From Takakia lepidozioides (Eukaryota > Streptophyta > Takakiopsida > Takakiales > Takakiaceae), in contig CM060732.1 in NCBI GenBank assembly GCA_030704615.1, positions 71,281,053 to 71,345,052 of the forward strand: a stretch of DNA of 64,000 nt, in the 5' to 3' direction. Shown in pieces: positions 44,572-55,513 of this stretch. The stretch's first letter is position 1. Every line of letters starts with the position of its first letter. A program made the translations under genes and the position numbers. The notes beneath the pieces were generated by a model. It searched no databases, was not told where the DNA came from, and was given only the letters and a program-made list of their open reading frames with translations.

Positions 44572-46016
44572 GCCGGAATGGCAGTCAGGAGATGGCCGAC
44601 GTGCACTGCTCCCAGTGCGGTTTATTGGGAATGCAGCGGTGGATCATAGGAACATGATGCCCACATTGGCTGCATTCTCAAGGGTGGTGGCTTGGGGTGG
44701 TGAGCTCTTGGAGAGCAATAGCCATGCAAATGATAGGCTATCACCTGATGAGGACAAACAATTGGCATACAAGGCTGATTTGCTTCCTCATGTGCCTATG
44801 CATATTCCACTGTGGGGTACGGTTGGGAATTTGCATCGAGTAGCAGGCGAGTGTGTGCACCAAGCATGGCAGGAGGCCTTTCCATTGGTGAGTGAGGGGA
44901 GTTCAGTGACATCACCTGGACCTCCTAAGTTAGCTCCTTTGGACACGGTGCCCATTACCTGGCAACCACCTGACTCAGGGATTTGTTTGCTAGACCTGTT
45001 TGGAGGCATGAGCACTGGGCTTGCAGGAGTGTTGCAAGCAGGGATTAAAGTAGGCAAGTACTTGTATGTGGAGAAGGATGAGATAGCTTGGCGTATTTCT
45101 ATGCGCCACATCGCCTTGCTCGCACACCAGTATCCTGAGTTGTTGTCTCTCTCAGCAATTCAAGGGTATCAAAAGGCCTTACCAGCAGACATTACCTTGC
45201 TGGGGGGCGGACGATTTGGACCGGCATGGTTCCATTGACTTGGTGATAGCTGGATGGCCTTGCCAATGACACTCTTCCGCAGGTCATGGGAATGGCTTGC
45301 ATGATGCACAATCGCATTTGTTTTGGGAGATATTGCGAGTGTTGCGGGACTTGTAGACGAGGCAAATGCAACCTCTAGGCTACATCTTGGAGAATGTTCC
45401 TCTTATGGGGGATTCTTGGGCCAGGGTAATGGCCAGTGTGCATAAGGTGCGGTCTTGGATTGGATCGGCGGTGCTATTGGATGCAGCAGCGGTGGGATCA
45501 CGCACACATCGACCTCGATTATGGTGGACCAATCTTGCACCACCAGAGCTGCTCAAGAGAGCATATGATTCCATTCAACAGCCACCCAATCTCATAGTTG
45601 AGGGCATTTTGGACCAAGGGAGACAACCACAGAGGGTGCGACATGATGACCGTCCACCTCTGGCGGTGGTCAATCGAGTAGGGCAGCCACGTTCGGCTTT
45701 GCCTACGCTCATGAGCTTTCCCTTGTCTCATGCTTTTCGAGACAATGGTCCTGGATTGATTTGGGATAATGTGCTACAACAATTGGTGGAGCCCAATGCG
45801 GATGAGCGAGAGCGGGCAATGGGTTTTACCACGGGCACTACCGATGTGCCAACTCTGTCAGAGGTATCACGCCGCCAAGTGTTGGGTCAAGCAATGGATC
45901 TAAATTGCTTGACATGGATAATTGGCTTGTGCATGGCTGAGCAACGGAGATTGCAAGCATTGGTGGCTACTTCGGCACTCCTATTAGATAGTGGCAGTGA
46001 GTGGGGGCGAGCATAG
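44516..46016 (+). pseudogene. DNMT3-like cytosine-5 DNA methyltransferase of gypsy copy 2
   Basis: After a linker (about 140 residues), motif I reads ICLLDLFGGMSTGLAGVLQA (about 44980), followed by YLYVEKDEIAWR (II). A frameshift in a G-run near 45207 moves the reading frame; there DLVIAGWPCQ (IV, catalytic Pro-Cys, about 45243-45270) is followed directly by TGA, and a second stop occurs near 45355. The frame then reopens with YILENVPLMG (VI), VGSRTHRPRLWWTN (VIII) and ERERAMGF ... SRRQVLGQAMDLNCLTW (IX/X). Motif order and character match copy 1. A working enzyme would methylate cytosine in DNA, perhaps that of the element itself. Fusion inside pol, between protease and RT, suggests it was made as part of the polyprotein. 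Confidence 0.85.
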
Positions 46017-46044
46017 GATCGTGGGTTGCAAACACCCATGGTAG

Positions 46045-47398
46045 ATGTGGGATGATATACGCAAAGAGAGAGTCATTGGATCTCTCAAGCAGCAGTATGA
46101 GGAGTGGGGAGAGCCATGGACTGAGGATCAGTTGGAGGCCAAGGTGGCCAAGGTTTTTGAAGAGGTTGAGAATGTTTCTTGCTCAGAGGATGTTCTCAAG
46201 GTGGCTATGGCGGAGCAAGTGAAGGCTACGCCACAGTCAGATTGGGCGGACAAGGCCCAAGAGGTTGTTATCTAGCAACCGAAGGATTTGTCTCCTACCT
46301 CCAAGCCTGGTGTACCCAAGGTTGCAGTCACTGAGGACAATTGGGAACCAACTGTTGGACCTACAGACACCAGAGGAGAGAGACGGAGGATCCAGCGATT
46401 TCTAAGGGCTTATAGGAATTGTTTTGCCTTCGGATTGAAGGATTTGGGGAGTTTGAAGGGTCAGGAGATTCGTATTGATTTGGCAAGTGACACGCCAATC
46501 TTTCGAAGGCCCTACCAGTATAGTGACATGGAGAGGTCATTGATCCAATCACGGACTATGGAGTTGTTTGAAGCTGGATTGGTGGAGTATGCCTCGGCAA
46601 CGGTGATACCAGCTAAGAAGGATATCTATGGCAATTGGACAGAGAAGAAAGAAGATGTGTGTGGACTATCGTCCTGTGAACCGTCAGACTAAGTCCGATA
46701 GATATGCCATGCCAACTCCAGAGGAGATCTTTGATGCCATGGGCATGCAAAGGTGTTTAGCACATTGGACTTGCGATTCGGTTACCACCAGTTGCCAATC
46801 AAAGAGGCTGACAAGCAAAAGACGACATTTTTGGGGGATTGATCAACATGGGAAGGATTGTTTGTACCAATGGCAGTTCTTACCGTTTGGGTTGAAGAAT
46901 GCTCCTGCAAAGTTTCAGAGGGTCATGGATAGAATTCTCGCGGGGCTAGACTTCGCCCGGTGCTATATTGATGACATCATCCTCTTTAGTGCTACGGTTG
47001 AGGAGCATGAGAGACACCTTCAGGTGGTGTTTGAGCGCTTGAGAGCACACGGGTTGAAACTGCACCCCGGAAAGTGCAAGTTCTTCCACAATCAGATTGA
47101 GTATCTGGGCCACATGATATACCCTGGAAGATTGGGTGTTCAACAGACAAAAGTGGAGGCCATTGCATGCATTCCACGCCCCATGGATGTGAGCAGAGTT
47201 CGTGCTTTCATGGGATTGACAAACTACTATCGACGGTTTGTCAAGGGATTTAGCAGCATTGCAAAGGCTCTTACCAAGTTGACCAAGGTGGTCAGGAGTG
47301 GCAGGGAGAAGGAGCAGGAGGAAGCCTTTGAGGAACTCAAGGCTCGATTGACTTCTGCACCTATTCTGAGGCGGCCTATTCGGGGGCGGCCTTTCTAG
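46045..47398 (+). pseudogene. Reverse transcriptase of gypsy copy 2
   Basis: The connecting region (46288-46692) has the RT entry segment (IDLASDTPIFRRPYQYSDME; LVEYASATVIPAKKD). Across a frame change near 46660 the palm follows: QWQFLPFGLKNAPAKFQRVM, the catalytic CYIDDIILFS (YIDD box, about 46962-46990), KLHPGKCKFFHNQIEYLGH and FMGLTNYYRRFVKGFS. This is standard Ty3/gypsy RT. Confidence 0.85.
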
Positions 47399-47770
47399 CT
47401 ACATACGGATTGGAGTATGTTGGGGATTGGAGCAGTGCTCACACAAGTGGATGATGAGGGAAGAGAGTTTGTAGTGGCATATGCTAGCCGCTCGAACAAT
47501 GATGCCGAGGTGAAGTATAGTTCCTATGAAGGGGAGTGTCTAACTGCGGTATGGGCAATGGCACATTTCAGATGCTACCTCTATGGCAATCTCTTCACCC
47601 TTGTCACAGATCACCAGCCATTGAAGTGGTTGATGGAGTCAGACAAGCTTACAGGGAAGCTTGCACGGTAGGCACTTATGCTTCAAGAGTACGACTTCCA
47701 GGTGGTGCATCGAGCCGGTATTGTCAATCAGGATGCAGAGGGATTGAGTCGTAATCCATGCACGAGCGAG
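47399..47770 (+). pseudogene. RNase H domain of gypsy copy 2
   Basis: GIGAVLTQVDDEGREFVVAY, ASRSNNDAEVKYSSYEGECL, then LVTDHQPLKWLM (catalytic Asp) match the gypsy RNase H. A stop and frame change near 47670 precede the tether VVHRAGIVNQDAEGLSRNP. Confidence 0.8.
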
Positions 47771-48059
47771 CATGATGATACTGGAGCTCGATGGCATGGT
47801 GAGACGGATGAGGAGATGGTGCCAGGATGGCATGCATCGGCCTTTTTGTACATTCTAGCAATGGGAGCTCAAGCTGGTCCATCCCATGCGATTGATCATG
47901 TAGATAGCGTGCATGATGATCTAGAGACTAGTGAGGAGTTTGGTGGTGCTAAAGAGATGCAGCAGTGTTGGCATACTTTCGTACCGGAGAGACAGCAGTC
48001 AGTGTGACTGCTAAGGAGAGGGATCGGGTCCTATAACGAGCCAAGAGGTTCAAGTGGGA

Positions 48060-49000
48060 GGGGACTCACCTACTCCGGGTATGGGAGGATGGACGAGTGA
48101 GGATTGTGCCTCATCCAACACAACAAGCGCGATTGGTACGCCATACCCATGAGGAGTTGGGACACTTTGGGGGTACGACGCACTCATAGTTTGCTGCAAG
48201 GGCAGTATTGGTGGCGCGGCATGCACACGGATGTGCAACACTTAGTGGCAAGGTGCATGGTGTGTGATAGAGTGCGAGCTTCTTTCCACGCCCCTACTCC
48301 ACAATTGCATCATTTACCCATTATGGGTTTGGGCTATCGTTGGAGTCTTGACTTTGCAGGCCCATTGCCATTGACGATTCGCCCAAACAAGTATGTGCTG
48401 GTGATGGTGGAACACTTCTCCAAATGGATTGAACTGGTGGCATTGCTTGACAAGGCAAGTGAGGGGGCTACGTATGCATTCTTAAATCGAGTGCTTAGCC
48501 ATTTTGGTGCTCCAGCCGAGGTACTCACGGACCAGGGGAGAAAGGTCTTGGGGGAGTTTCAGGCTTTGTGTAAGCAAGCCTTGATAGATCACTGCACTAC
48601 TTCTCGGGATCGTCCTGAGGCTGATGGCTTGGCGCAGAGAGTTGTTCAGACAGTCAAGAGAGGTTTGCGCAAGTTTGGTTTGCTGAATGTAGGAGATTGG
48701 GACCTTCAACTGCCTTAGCTAGCTATGGGCTATAGGTTCAGCAAACAAGCTTCACCTGCCTCCTTCTCACCTTACTTTCTTCTCTTCGGCCGAGAGCCGG
48801 ATTTGTCTGCATCTACTCACAGGGAGGCTGCAATAGTTCTCAACCTTGATGATCCGGATGTGTGGACACAAGCATGTGCCCAATGGGCAGAGTTGTTCAA
48901 GAGAGTCATGCCTATGGCTTTTGAGAACCTTGCTATTGCCCAACACCGAGACACATTGAGGTACGTCACTATACGTGGAGGGGGATATCGGCCAAGTGTT
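48060..49000 (+). pseudogene. Integrase of gypsy copy 2
   Basis: The zinc-binding segment (HTHEELGHFG ... CMVCDRVRA) is followed by the catalytic core: WSLDFAGPLPLTIRPNKYVL (first Asp), PAEVLTDQGRKVLGEF (second Asp) and SRDRPEADGLAQRVVQTVKR (Glu). A TAG at 48716 and a frame change near 48150 break it. The C-terminal segment continues with FSPYFLLFGREPDLSAS. Confidence 0.85.
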
Positions 49001-49227
49001 CGGCGTTTCCACCCTGGGGACTATGTGTATCTGCAGCAGATAGCACCTACGACCTTGGATGTCACCGCAGGACGTGTGATTCTAAGGGTCAGGGAGGTGT
49101 TGCCTTTAGGAGTGTTGATTCTGGAGGGTCGAGACGGCATGGTATGGAAGGACCATGTGCGCAATTGTGCGCCATGTCACCTTCCACATGTGGATAGGAG
49201 GATAGATCCTAACCTTGCAGTGGTACC

Positions 49228-49384
49228 TGCAGGGTTGCGTTGCATGCTATTGTGGCATGCTGGTGGCACCACAACCATGTTGGTGCGTGACAAATGCTCA
49301 AGGGGGTGGCACATGGGATGCTTGACACCGCCACTTGAGGAGGTTCTTATCGGAGAATGGTTATGTCCACGATGCCTTGGATAG
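49228..49384 (+). CDS. PHD-like finger at the C-terminus of integrase (gypsy copy 2)
   Basis: The frame open at 48725-49384 ends with LRCMLLWHAGG, then RDKCSRGWHMGCLTPPLEEV and GEWLCPRC just before the stop. This matches the second half of a PHD finger (CDxC-x3-WH-x2-CL-x-PPL ... W-x-CPxC), with the first Cys of its second pair replaced by Arg and the first CxxC incomplete. PHD fingers read histone tails. Many plant gypsy elements carry a chromodomain here to guide integration; a PHD finger could do the same job. As it stands, metal binding is doubtful in this copy. Confidence 0.65.
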
Positions 49385-49644
49385 AGGTAGTGGGCATGAC
49401 AATGGTGAGGCGGACAAGTGACCCAAGGTCTAGCTAGTGGGGCTTCAATGCCATGGATATTCAACTGAAGATCATGGATTGTATGAAGGCGACTAACGAT
49501 GGGGCTACGTTTGCACCCGACCTCTTGATCTATCGACTTCAGGTGTTGGGACTTGTGCAATTGAAGACCAATCGATGATCTTATTGGGGTGGATACTTGC
49601 AAGCCATCCGGTGTTAGAGGGACCTAATCACCAGCTAGGGGGGC

Positions 49645-49731
49645 GATTGTGGCGTGGCTTTCTAGGACTATATGCTAGGAAGTGTGGTTGGACAACGATG
49701 TATGTTGTGGCACGATACTTAGGTGCACGAC
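49645..49731 (+). repeat. 87-bp repeat X, first copy (just before the 3' LTR)
   Basis: Starts ATTGTGGCGTGGC directly after a polypurine-like AGGGGGGCG (49636-49644). It is repeated at 50082-50168 with a few changes. If the polypurine stretch is the true tract, the 3' LTR would begin with this repeat (TGTGGCG ...) and be 436 bp long. Confidence 0.75.
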
Positions 49732-49734
49732 AGC

Positions 49735-50082
49735 TGTCATGGTTTTGTTTGTGATTAGTTAGAAATAGTTATTTCTAACTAATTAGGACATTATACATTT
49801 ATATTTGTATTTTGTTGGCATTGGGACTTCATTTGGTTCCATGTGCCAAGTGAGGTGGCAAACCTCACTTGGGACGTGGGGAGGTTATCTCCACGTGAGA
49901 CGTAGGCAGTCTCGTCTTCTTCTAGTCGAGCCTCCCGAGGCCTCTCTCGCCGCCATAGCTCTAGTACTTGAGATGGAGAGTGGGTGAGGTTTGTATGGTG
50001 AAGTCCTTTAGCAAATGTGCCATTGGCTTGACTTATATAACGTGATAGAGTGGTTTCTCATCTTTTCACCATTTCCGTATCA
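49735..50082 (+). repeat. 3' LTR of gypsy copy 2
   Basis: 348 bp, same ends (TGTCATGG/CCGTATCA) and nearly identical to the 5' LTR, with a handful of substitutions. Confidence 0.9.
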
Positions 50083-50168
50083 TTGTGGCGTGGCTTTCTA
50101 GGACTATATGCTAGGAAGTGTGGTTGGACAACGATGTATGTTGTGGCACGATGTTTGGGTGCACGACA
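50082..50168 (+). repeat. 87-bp repeat X, second copy (just after the 3' LTR)
   Basis: Repeats 49645-49731 directly after the LTR end, then passes into unrelated DNA (ACCTTAAATGCCCGC). No such sequence precedes the 5' LTR. Confidence 0.75.
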
Positions 50169-51525
50169 CCTTAAATGCCCGCGTAGTTTGACTTTCCAAA
50201 AATATTTTATTACCTACCCTGAAAAATGTGTAATTTCCACATTTATTTACTATTTTGAAAATACGACCACACAGAATGTGCCACCTGATCCTACACCTAC
50301 TACTCGAATTTGGGGCCAATTAGACCTCTCATCTTCCAAAACCCCAATGTTGAGGATGGGCCAATTTTTGTTTAGGTGTATATATAAGTAAGTAAAAAAT
50401 TGGTTTTTTGAATATTTGGATACCGGATTCGATGCAAATAAGGCCCATGGTCCAAATGTTTCATCTACACGATGTGTTGGATATAATTGTGAAGAAATTA
50501 TCCCAATCGGCAAGAATTGAGCCCGTGGTGATTGGTCAAAGCAGATGGGTCAAATTTTGTCATGTGACGGTTGGTTTCTGTGTTTTATTGCACCATCTTC
50601 AAAAACAAATTTCTCTCTCACACGCCTTTTCCTTTCTCTCTTTCCAAATTGGGCAATCCTTGGGAATCAAAATTAATTCAGAAATAAAAAATATAGGATG
50701 AGAACAGAGACCCATTCAATGGTAACCGTAAACACCCACATTGCTTAACTTTCCAAATGCATCTGTCTAGCAGTATGTATATGGACACGGAGAGGCGGAT
50801 ATATACCGCCCATGTGTGCACCCCTACTTGGTACGGGGACTACACTAATCTAACTAATACGTATTTCCTTACTAATTAATATAAATTACTTATTTTGAAG
50901 AGTGTTACAACATTCAACCATTACAAAAGTGCTAGTATCTGCTACTGCAATACTCCCACAAAGCATGTGCATTGCCTAATCTGATATGTAGCAATGCGCC
51001 CAACATCTACCAAAATGGGTGCAGCTTAGAAGCGACCAACTAACCAACTATCCAAATCACGGCGATGCATTAGCACCAACACAACATAATACTTGACATA
51101 CCATAAGCATAAGCCCACAAATCCATCTGCATTAGCCCCAATTTGAAGCGACTCTCTATTCCACTTAGCGACTCTTTCATTAACCCTTTATCCAAGTGAT
51201 TCTCTAACCAATTCCCACCTCTAGTAAGACCGAGTCTTCAAAACCAACCAAAGCATGTGGACATTAACACGTAATATGCAAGTTCTTGTATTCAAACATA
51301 GACACATAACCACAATGCTTCATCATCTTTCATACTAGCAGTCGCATCTTTGCAGCATCATACAAGCAATTAGGCAAAGTTCCCTCTAATTCACACTCAC
51401 ATGAATCACACGACATTGTGGATATGCTTCACAAAAGCAGGCCCTTAAGCAGAGGGGTACATCTCCACACATGGTGTAGCTAAAAGTACCTCTATCTTGT
51501 ACAATATGAGACACACTTCTTCTTT
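50169..51525. other. Intergenic, no supported gene
   Basis: No coding, RNA or repeat feature recognised. Confidence 0.4.
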
Positions 51526-52047
51526 TTAATGCTCTTGAGGTAGAAATAAACTGCTCCAAGATTTGATACAGTACAAGCACCTCACATCACTGTTGTCCAA
51601 GACCTTGATCACCCACCTTTCAATTAAACCATTAGCAACTTCTAGATTGACGAGGAGGTCAGGATGTGGAATCCGGCCATTTGACACTACAACAGATCCC
51701 GGCTTTAACGTCTGCCACATTTGCCCAATCGTAGCATATATGTCTACAATATGCAAGGGGGCAGTCCTGGTTGCCATTTGTGACCACCAGAAGTCGTATA
51801 TGCTACCTTGTACCTCTGCCACGTCAGGATCTGCGGTCAAACACATTTGACCAAATAGGGGAAGATGGTAGATACGACTAGGAGTCATGGCCAAAACTGC
51901 AATAGGGTGACGTGGGCATGGGAATGTATGACTGCCAGTATTCACTACTGCACGTGGCGATTGCCGGTTGCCCAAGGAGTGTCTACGTGGACGATGCAAA
52001 CATAAATGGATGAAACAGATGTAGGATGTGATTGCAAATGACGGCAT
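51526..52047 (-). repeat. Repeat family copy with an open frame (relative at 60.8-61.5 kb)
   Basis: On the minus strand a 173-residue frame is open but resembles no family I know. The nucleotide sequence GCAGACGTTAAAGCCGGG then ATCTGTTGTAGTGT (about 51675-51710, minus) recurs in variant form on the plus strand at about 61450-61482, and the upstream parts of both have similar TACGAC and CACGTG motifs. This suggests a dispersed element rather than a gene. Confidence 0.45.
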
Positions 52048-52079
52048 GTCAACATATCATTGCTTGTGGGCACTAAGCC

Positions 52080-52640
52080 ACACCCTGTGAATGAAGGAAT
52101 GAATGGATGAATGAATGATTAGGATGACTTAGGATGAGTGAACTAAGATGAATTAGGATGAATGAACTAGGATGAATTAGGATGAATGTGCTTGAATTTA
52201 GGGTTGCTAGGTCGCAATGTTAAGTATGAGGATAATACTATTAAACTAATATTTCACTGACCCAGCAGATTAACAGTAAACTAATCGACTACTGGTTAAG
52301 GTTAGTGAAATAAAACAATTGTATTATCTCAACGAATGATACACAAACGTCTTGCTGGCAACTATTGGATGAACGTATCAAACATAACTTTTGTGCACTG
52401 GATGAACATATGAACGAATGATACAACAAACGCCTTGTTGGCAACTATTGGATGAACATAGGAACAAATAATAATGCAAACGCCGAGCTGGCAGTATTGG
52501 ATCAACTGACAGTGAAACTCATTTAAAGATTCATTTTGGGAAATGGATGAAATTAAAAATGGCCAAAAATGGAAAAACAAATGAATGGATGGATATATTG
52601 ATGGAAAACCCAAAATCCATCCATTTATCGCTACATTCAT
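52080..52640. repeat. GGATGAA-rich stretch
   Basis: Many GGATGAAT/GGATGAAC motifs, including TTAGGATGAATGAACTAGG-like tandem units at 52115-52190 and a duplicated CAACTATTGGATGAAC block near 52365 and 52445. Confidence 0.45.
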
Positions 52641-52892
52641 CCATCCAGTCGTGAGTAGAGGACTTAGCGTTTTTTTTGTCTCCCATGCCATCTGTTTGTT
52701 TTCTTTGTGTCGAGTTTGATCATGAGAGACGACAAACAGGATGGAGCTGTGTTTGCTTTCTTATAGTGTCGAGTCTGATCATGAGAGACGTCGATCAGGG
52801 CAGAGCTATTGTTTTAGTGTCAAGTCTGATTATGAGAGACTACGAGCGGAGCTGGTGGGATAGGGGGCGGACATGGACTCAAACCTTAGAAT

Positions 52893-53366
52893 CGGGGCAT
52901 GAAGATGTGGTGCACGATGTGGCCATTGACTACTATGGGAAGCGGTTGGCCACCTTCACGATGGACAATCGCAAGGTGTGGCTTTTTCTCAATGTACGAT
53001 GTGAAGAAGTTTGTCCATCTTGCAACAAAAGGCTTAAAGCCAAATGCGCTTGCGACCTATGAGCAAATGATTGAGCAAGGGGTATTGCCCAACAAAGTCT
53101 TGTTCATTTGCGTTCTCAATGCATGTGCGAGCCTGGCAGCCCTGGAAAAGGGAAAAGAGGTCCTTGCTGCGATCGATGTTGGAACAGAGTCATATTTGAA
53201 TCTGGAGAATACTCTCGTTGATATGTATGCCGAGTGTGGGACTGCAGCTGGCAGGTGGGGCGATCCCACAGAGGCGAGAGCAATGATGAAGGACAAAGGT
53301 GTCAGAAAGGAGGTAGGGCATAGCTGCATTGAGGTTGACAATCGGGTGCATAAGTTTACTGTGTGA
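52893..53366 (+). pseudogene. Chimera of a SEC13 WD-repeat fragment and a PPR/E+ fragment
   Basis: The frame starting in this region reads LESGHEDVVHDVAIDYYGKR then LATFTMDNRKVWLF, which matches the first WD40 blade of SEC13, a COPII coat and nuclear pore protein. About 30 codons on, in another frame, PPR sequence begins: EQGVLPNKVLFICVLNACAS, ALEKGKEVLAAID, ENTLVDMYAECG, followed by a RWGDPTEARAMMKDKGV ... SCIEVDNRVHKFTV segment typical of the E/E+ motifs of editing PPR proteins. The middle repeats are missing. It looks like exon pieces joined by transduplication; not a working gene. Confidence 0.55.
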
Positions 53367-53965
53367 ATCGAGTGAATCTGATGCAAAGAGAAGGTGTGAA
53401 GGCAGATAAGGTCATTTTCTTGTGCATCTTGAATGCATGTTCCAACCCATTGTTGATAGAGCAAGGCAAGCAAGTCCATGAGGCCATCATTAGAGTTGGA
53501 TTTCAGTCAAATGTCAGTATGGGGAACGCCCTCGTCAACATGTATTGCAAATGCGGGGGTGTGGAAGATGCACGGGAAGTGTCTGCAAAATTGCCCAAGC
53601 GCGATGTGATCTCATGGAATGGGATGATGGTTGGATTAGCTCAGCCAGGTCACGCACAAGAGGCACTTGAACTATTGACAATGCAGCAAAAGGATTCTAC
53701 TGAGAAAATTCGCCCTTTACATACTAGAGTGGCTGAGCCTGAACAACAACTACAAACCCTACATGTGATGATAGTTGGACTCAGCAAAACTGCCAAGTCT
53801 GCTGAGGAGAGGGCAGCTTCTCATGTGGATAGTGCAACGGTAGTTAATGCCAGAATTTTGGTGCTTCAAAGATTGCCCCAATCACACCTGAAAGCTGCTG
53901 GAGAACAACTTGATCTTTTGGCGGCTGACTTAACTGAGTTCAAACATGAACAATGCAGCTCATAG
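53363..53965 (+). pseudogene. PPR fragment with an unrelated coiled-coil-like tail
   Basis: An open frame of 200 codons: MQREGVKADKVIFLCILNAC, IEQGKQVHEAIIRVGFQSNV, MGNALVNMYCKCGGVEDA, LPKRDVISWNGMMVGLAQPG are a P-L-S run of PPR motifs. From about residue 110 the sequence changes to a Gln/Glu/Ala-rich helical tail (VAEPEQQLQTLHVMIVG) of unknown origin. It is too short for a functional editing factor and has no targeting peptide. Confidence 0.6.
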
Positions 53966-53984
53966 CAGCAGGTAGCAGAGCTGG

Positions 53985-54759
53985 TCATGGGCAAAGAGGT
54001 GCATGGGGATATCATCAAAGCTGGGATTGTACCAAACGTCATTATGAACACTGCCCTGGCAGCTCTGGAAATGGGGAAAGAGGTCCATGGCGACATCTTC
54101 AAAGCTAGAATTGTACCAGATTTCATTTTGAACAACACCCTGGTGGACATGTTTGCAAAATGTGGGTGCATCTAGGATGCAAAGGGAGTGTTCAACACTA
54201 TGGCTGAACAAGATGTGGCGTCGTGCAAGCCTGGCAGCCCTAGGGAAGGGCAAAGAGGTGCATGGGGATATCGTCAAAGCTGGAAAGTACCAAATGTCAT
54301 TCTAAACACTGCCCTGGCAGCTCTGGAAATGGGGAAAGAGGTCCATGGCGACATCTTTAGAGCTGGAATTGTACCAGATTTCATTTTGAACAACACCCTG
54401 GTGGACATGTTTGCAAAATGTGGGTGCATCTAGGATGCAAAGGGAGTGTTCGACACTATGGCTGAACAAGACGTGGCGTCGTGCAAGCCTGGCAGCCCTA
54501 GAGAAGGGCAAAGAGGTGCATGGGGATATCGTCAAAGCTGGAAAATACCAAATGTCATTCTAAACACTGCCCTTGCAGCTGTGGAAATAGGGAAAGAGAT
54601 CCATGGCGACATCTTCAGAGCTGGAATTGTACCAACTGTCACTCTGAACAATACCCTAGTGGACATGTATGCAAAATGCGGGTGCATCGAGGATGCAAAA
54701 GGAATGTTTGACACTATGGCTGAACAAGACGTGGGTCGTGCAAGCCCTAGAGAAGGGCA
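53985..54759 (+). repeat. Left part of a 258-bp PPR-derived tandem array
   Basis: Units start 258 bp apart (the MFxTMAEQDV point at 54188 and 54446). Each unit joins two partial PPR copies, seen as GKEVHGDI twice in different frames, and ends NTLVDMFAKCGCI. Several units have TAG in place of the next Glu codon (GCI*DAK). The array is cut within a unit at 54759 by the composite gypsy insertion and resumes at 57319. Confidence 0.85.
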
Positions 54760-54804
54760 CCGTACAGGCATTCAATTGCAGAAAATGAAGAATTAGAAAG
54801 GCAG

Positions 54805-55480
54805 TTGAATGACTTGTTGGAAAAGGGGTATATACGTCCAAGTAAATCCCCTTGGGGTGCCCCTGTAAAGTTTAAGAAGAAGAAAGACGGAACTTTGAGA
54901 CTGTGTGTGGACTATAGATGGTTGAATAAGGTCACCATCAAGAATAAGTTCCCTTTACCTCGTGTGGACGATTTGTTTAACTATCTATATGGGAGTCAAG
55001 TTTTTTCAAAACTTGATCTTCGGTCTGGATATCATCAGATACGGATCAAGAATTCTGATATACCAAAGACAGGATTTCGATCTCGTTTTGGTCATTATGA
55101 ATTCTTGGTGATGCCATTTGGGCTCACAAATGCTCCAGCAACATTTACTTATCTGATGAACTCTCTGTTCCAGAAATATTTGGGGAAGATGGTTTTAGTC
55201 TACATCGATGATATACTAATATACTCGAAGTCTGAGGAAGAACATGAACTGCATTTACGCTTGGTTTTAGACATACTAAGAGAGAACCACCTGTTTGCTA
55301 AGAGAAGCAAGTGTGAGTTCTTTGTAGACCACATGGATTACTTGGGATTTTGTATTTCCAAAGATGGAATTTCAATTGATCCTAAGAAAGTCCAGACAGT
55401 GGTTGAATGGCCTAAACCAAGTGATAAGACTGAGGTCAGGAGCTTTATTGGGTTTGCTAGCTTCCTACGGAAGTTTGTTA
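54805..55480 (+). pseudogene. Gypsy reverse transcriptase fragment
   Basis: One long open frame covers nearly the whole RT palm: [92 protein letters not shown] (catalytic YIDD) and [14 protein letters not shown]. It stops abruptly at SFLRKFV near 55480, where an LTR tail and primer site begin, so RNase H and integrase are missing. Different family from the methyltransferase elements (closer to Ty3 chromovirus RTs). Confidence 0.9.
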
Positions 55481-55501
55481 GAGAGTCAGATCCTTTACAA
55501 G

Positions 55502-55513
55502 TGGTATCAGAGC
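55502..55513 (+). other. Primer binding site (initiator-Met tRNA type)
   Basis: TGGTATCAGAGC immediately follows the LTR tail. Confidence 0.85.

Larger units (their letters stand above)
39320..50082 (+). mobile_element. Gypsy retrotransposon copy 2 encoding a cytosine-5 DNA methyltransferase
   Basis: A nearly complete 10.8-kb element: LTR (39320-39667), long leader, gag, protease, DNA methyltransferase, RT, RNase H, integrase, PHD-like finger, 3' LTR (49735-50082). RT before integrase is the Ty3/gypsy order. The methyltransferase sits between protease and RT, which is not a standard gypsy position. At least ten frameshifts or stops make it non-autonomous. The flanks show no 5-bp target duplication, and the 3' end is irregular (see the 87-bp repeat). 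Confidence 0.88.

Noticed and set aside
44516-46016. Stops explained by repeat-induced C-to-T mutation
   Set aside because: Several stops could be C-to-T or G-to-A changes, but there are as many indels, and with only two diverged copies no mutation bias can be shown.
54188-54796. Functional PPR protein in the 258-bp array
   Set aside because: Units carry internal stops and a frame change between the two fused PPR pieces in each unit.
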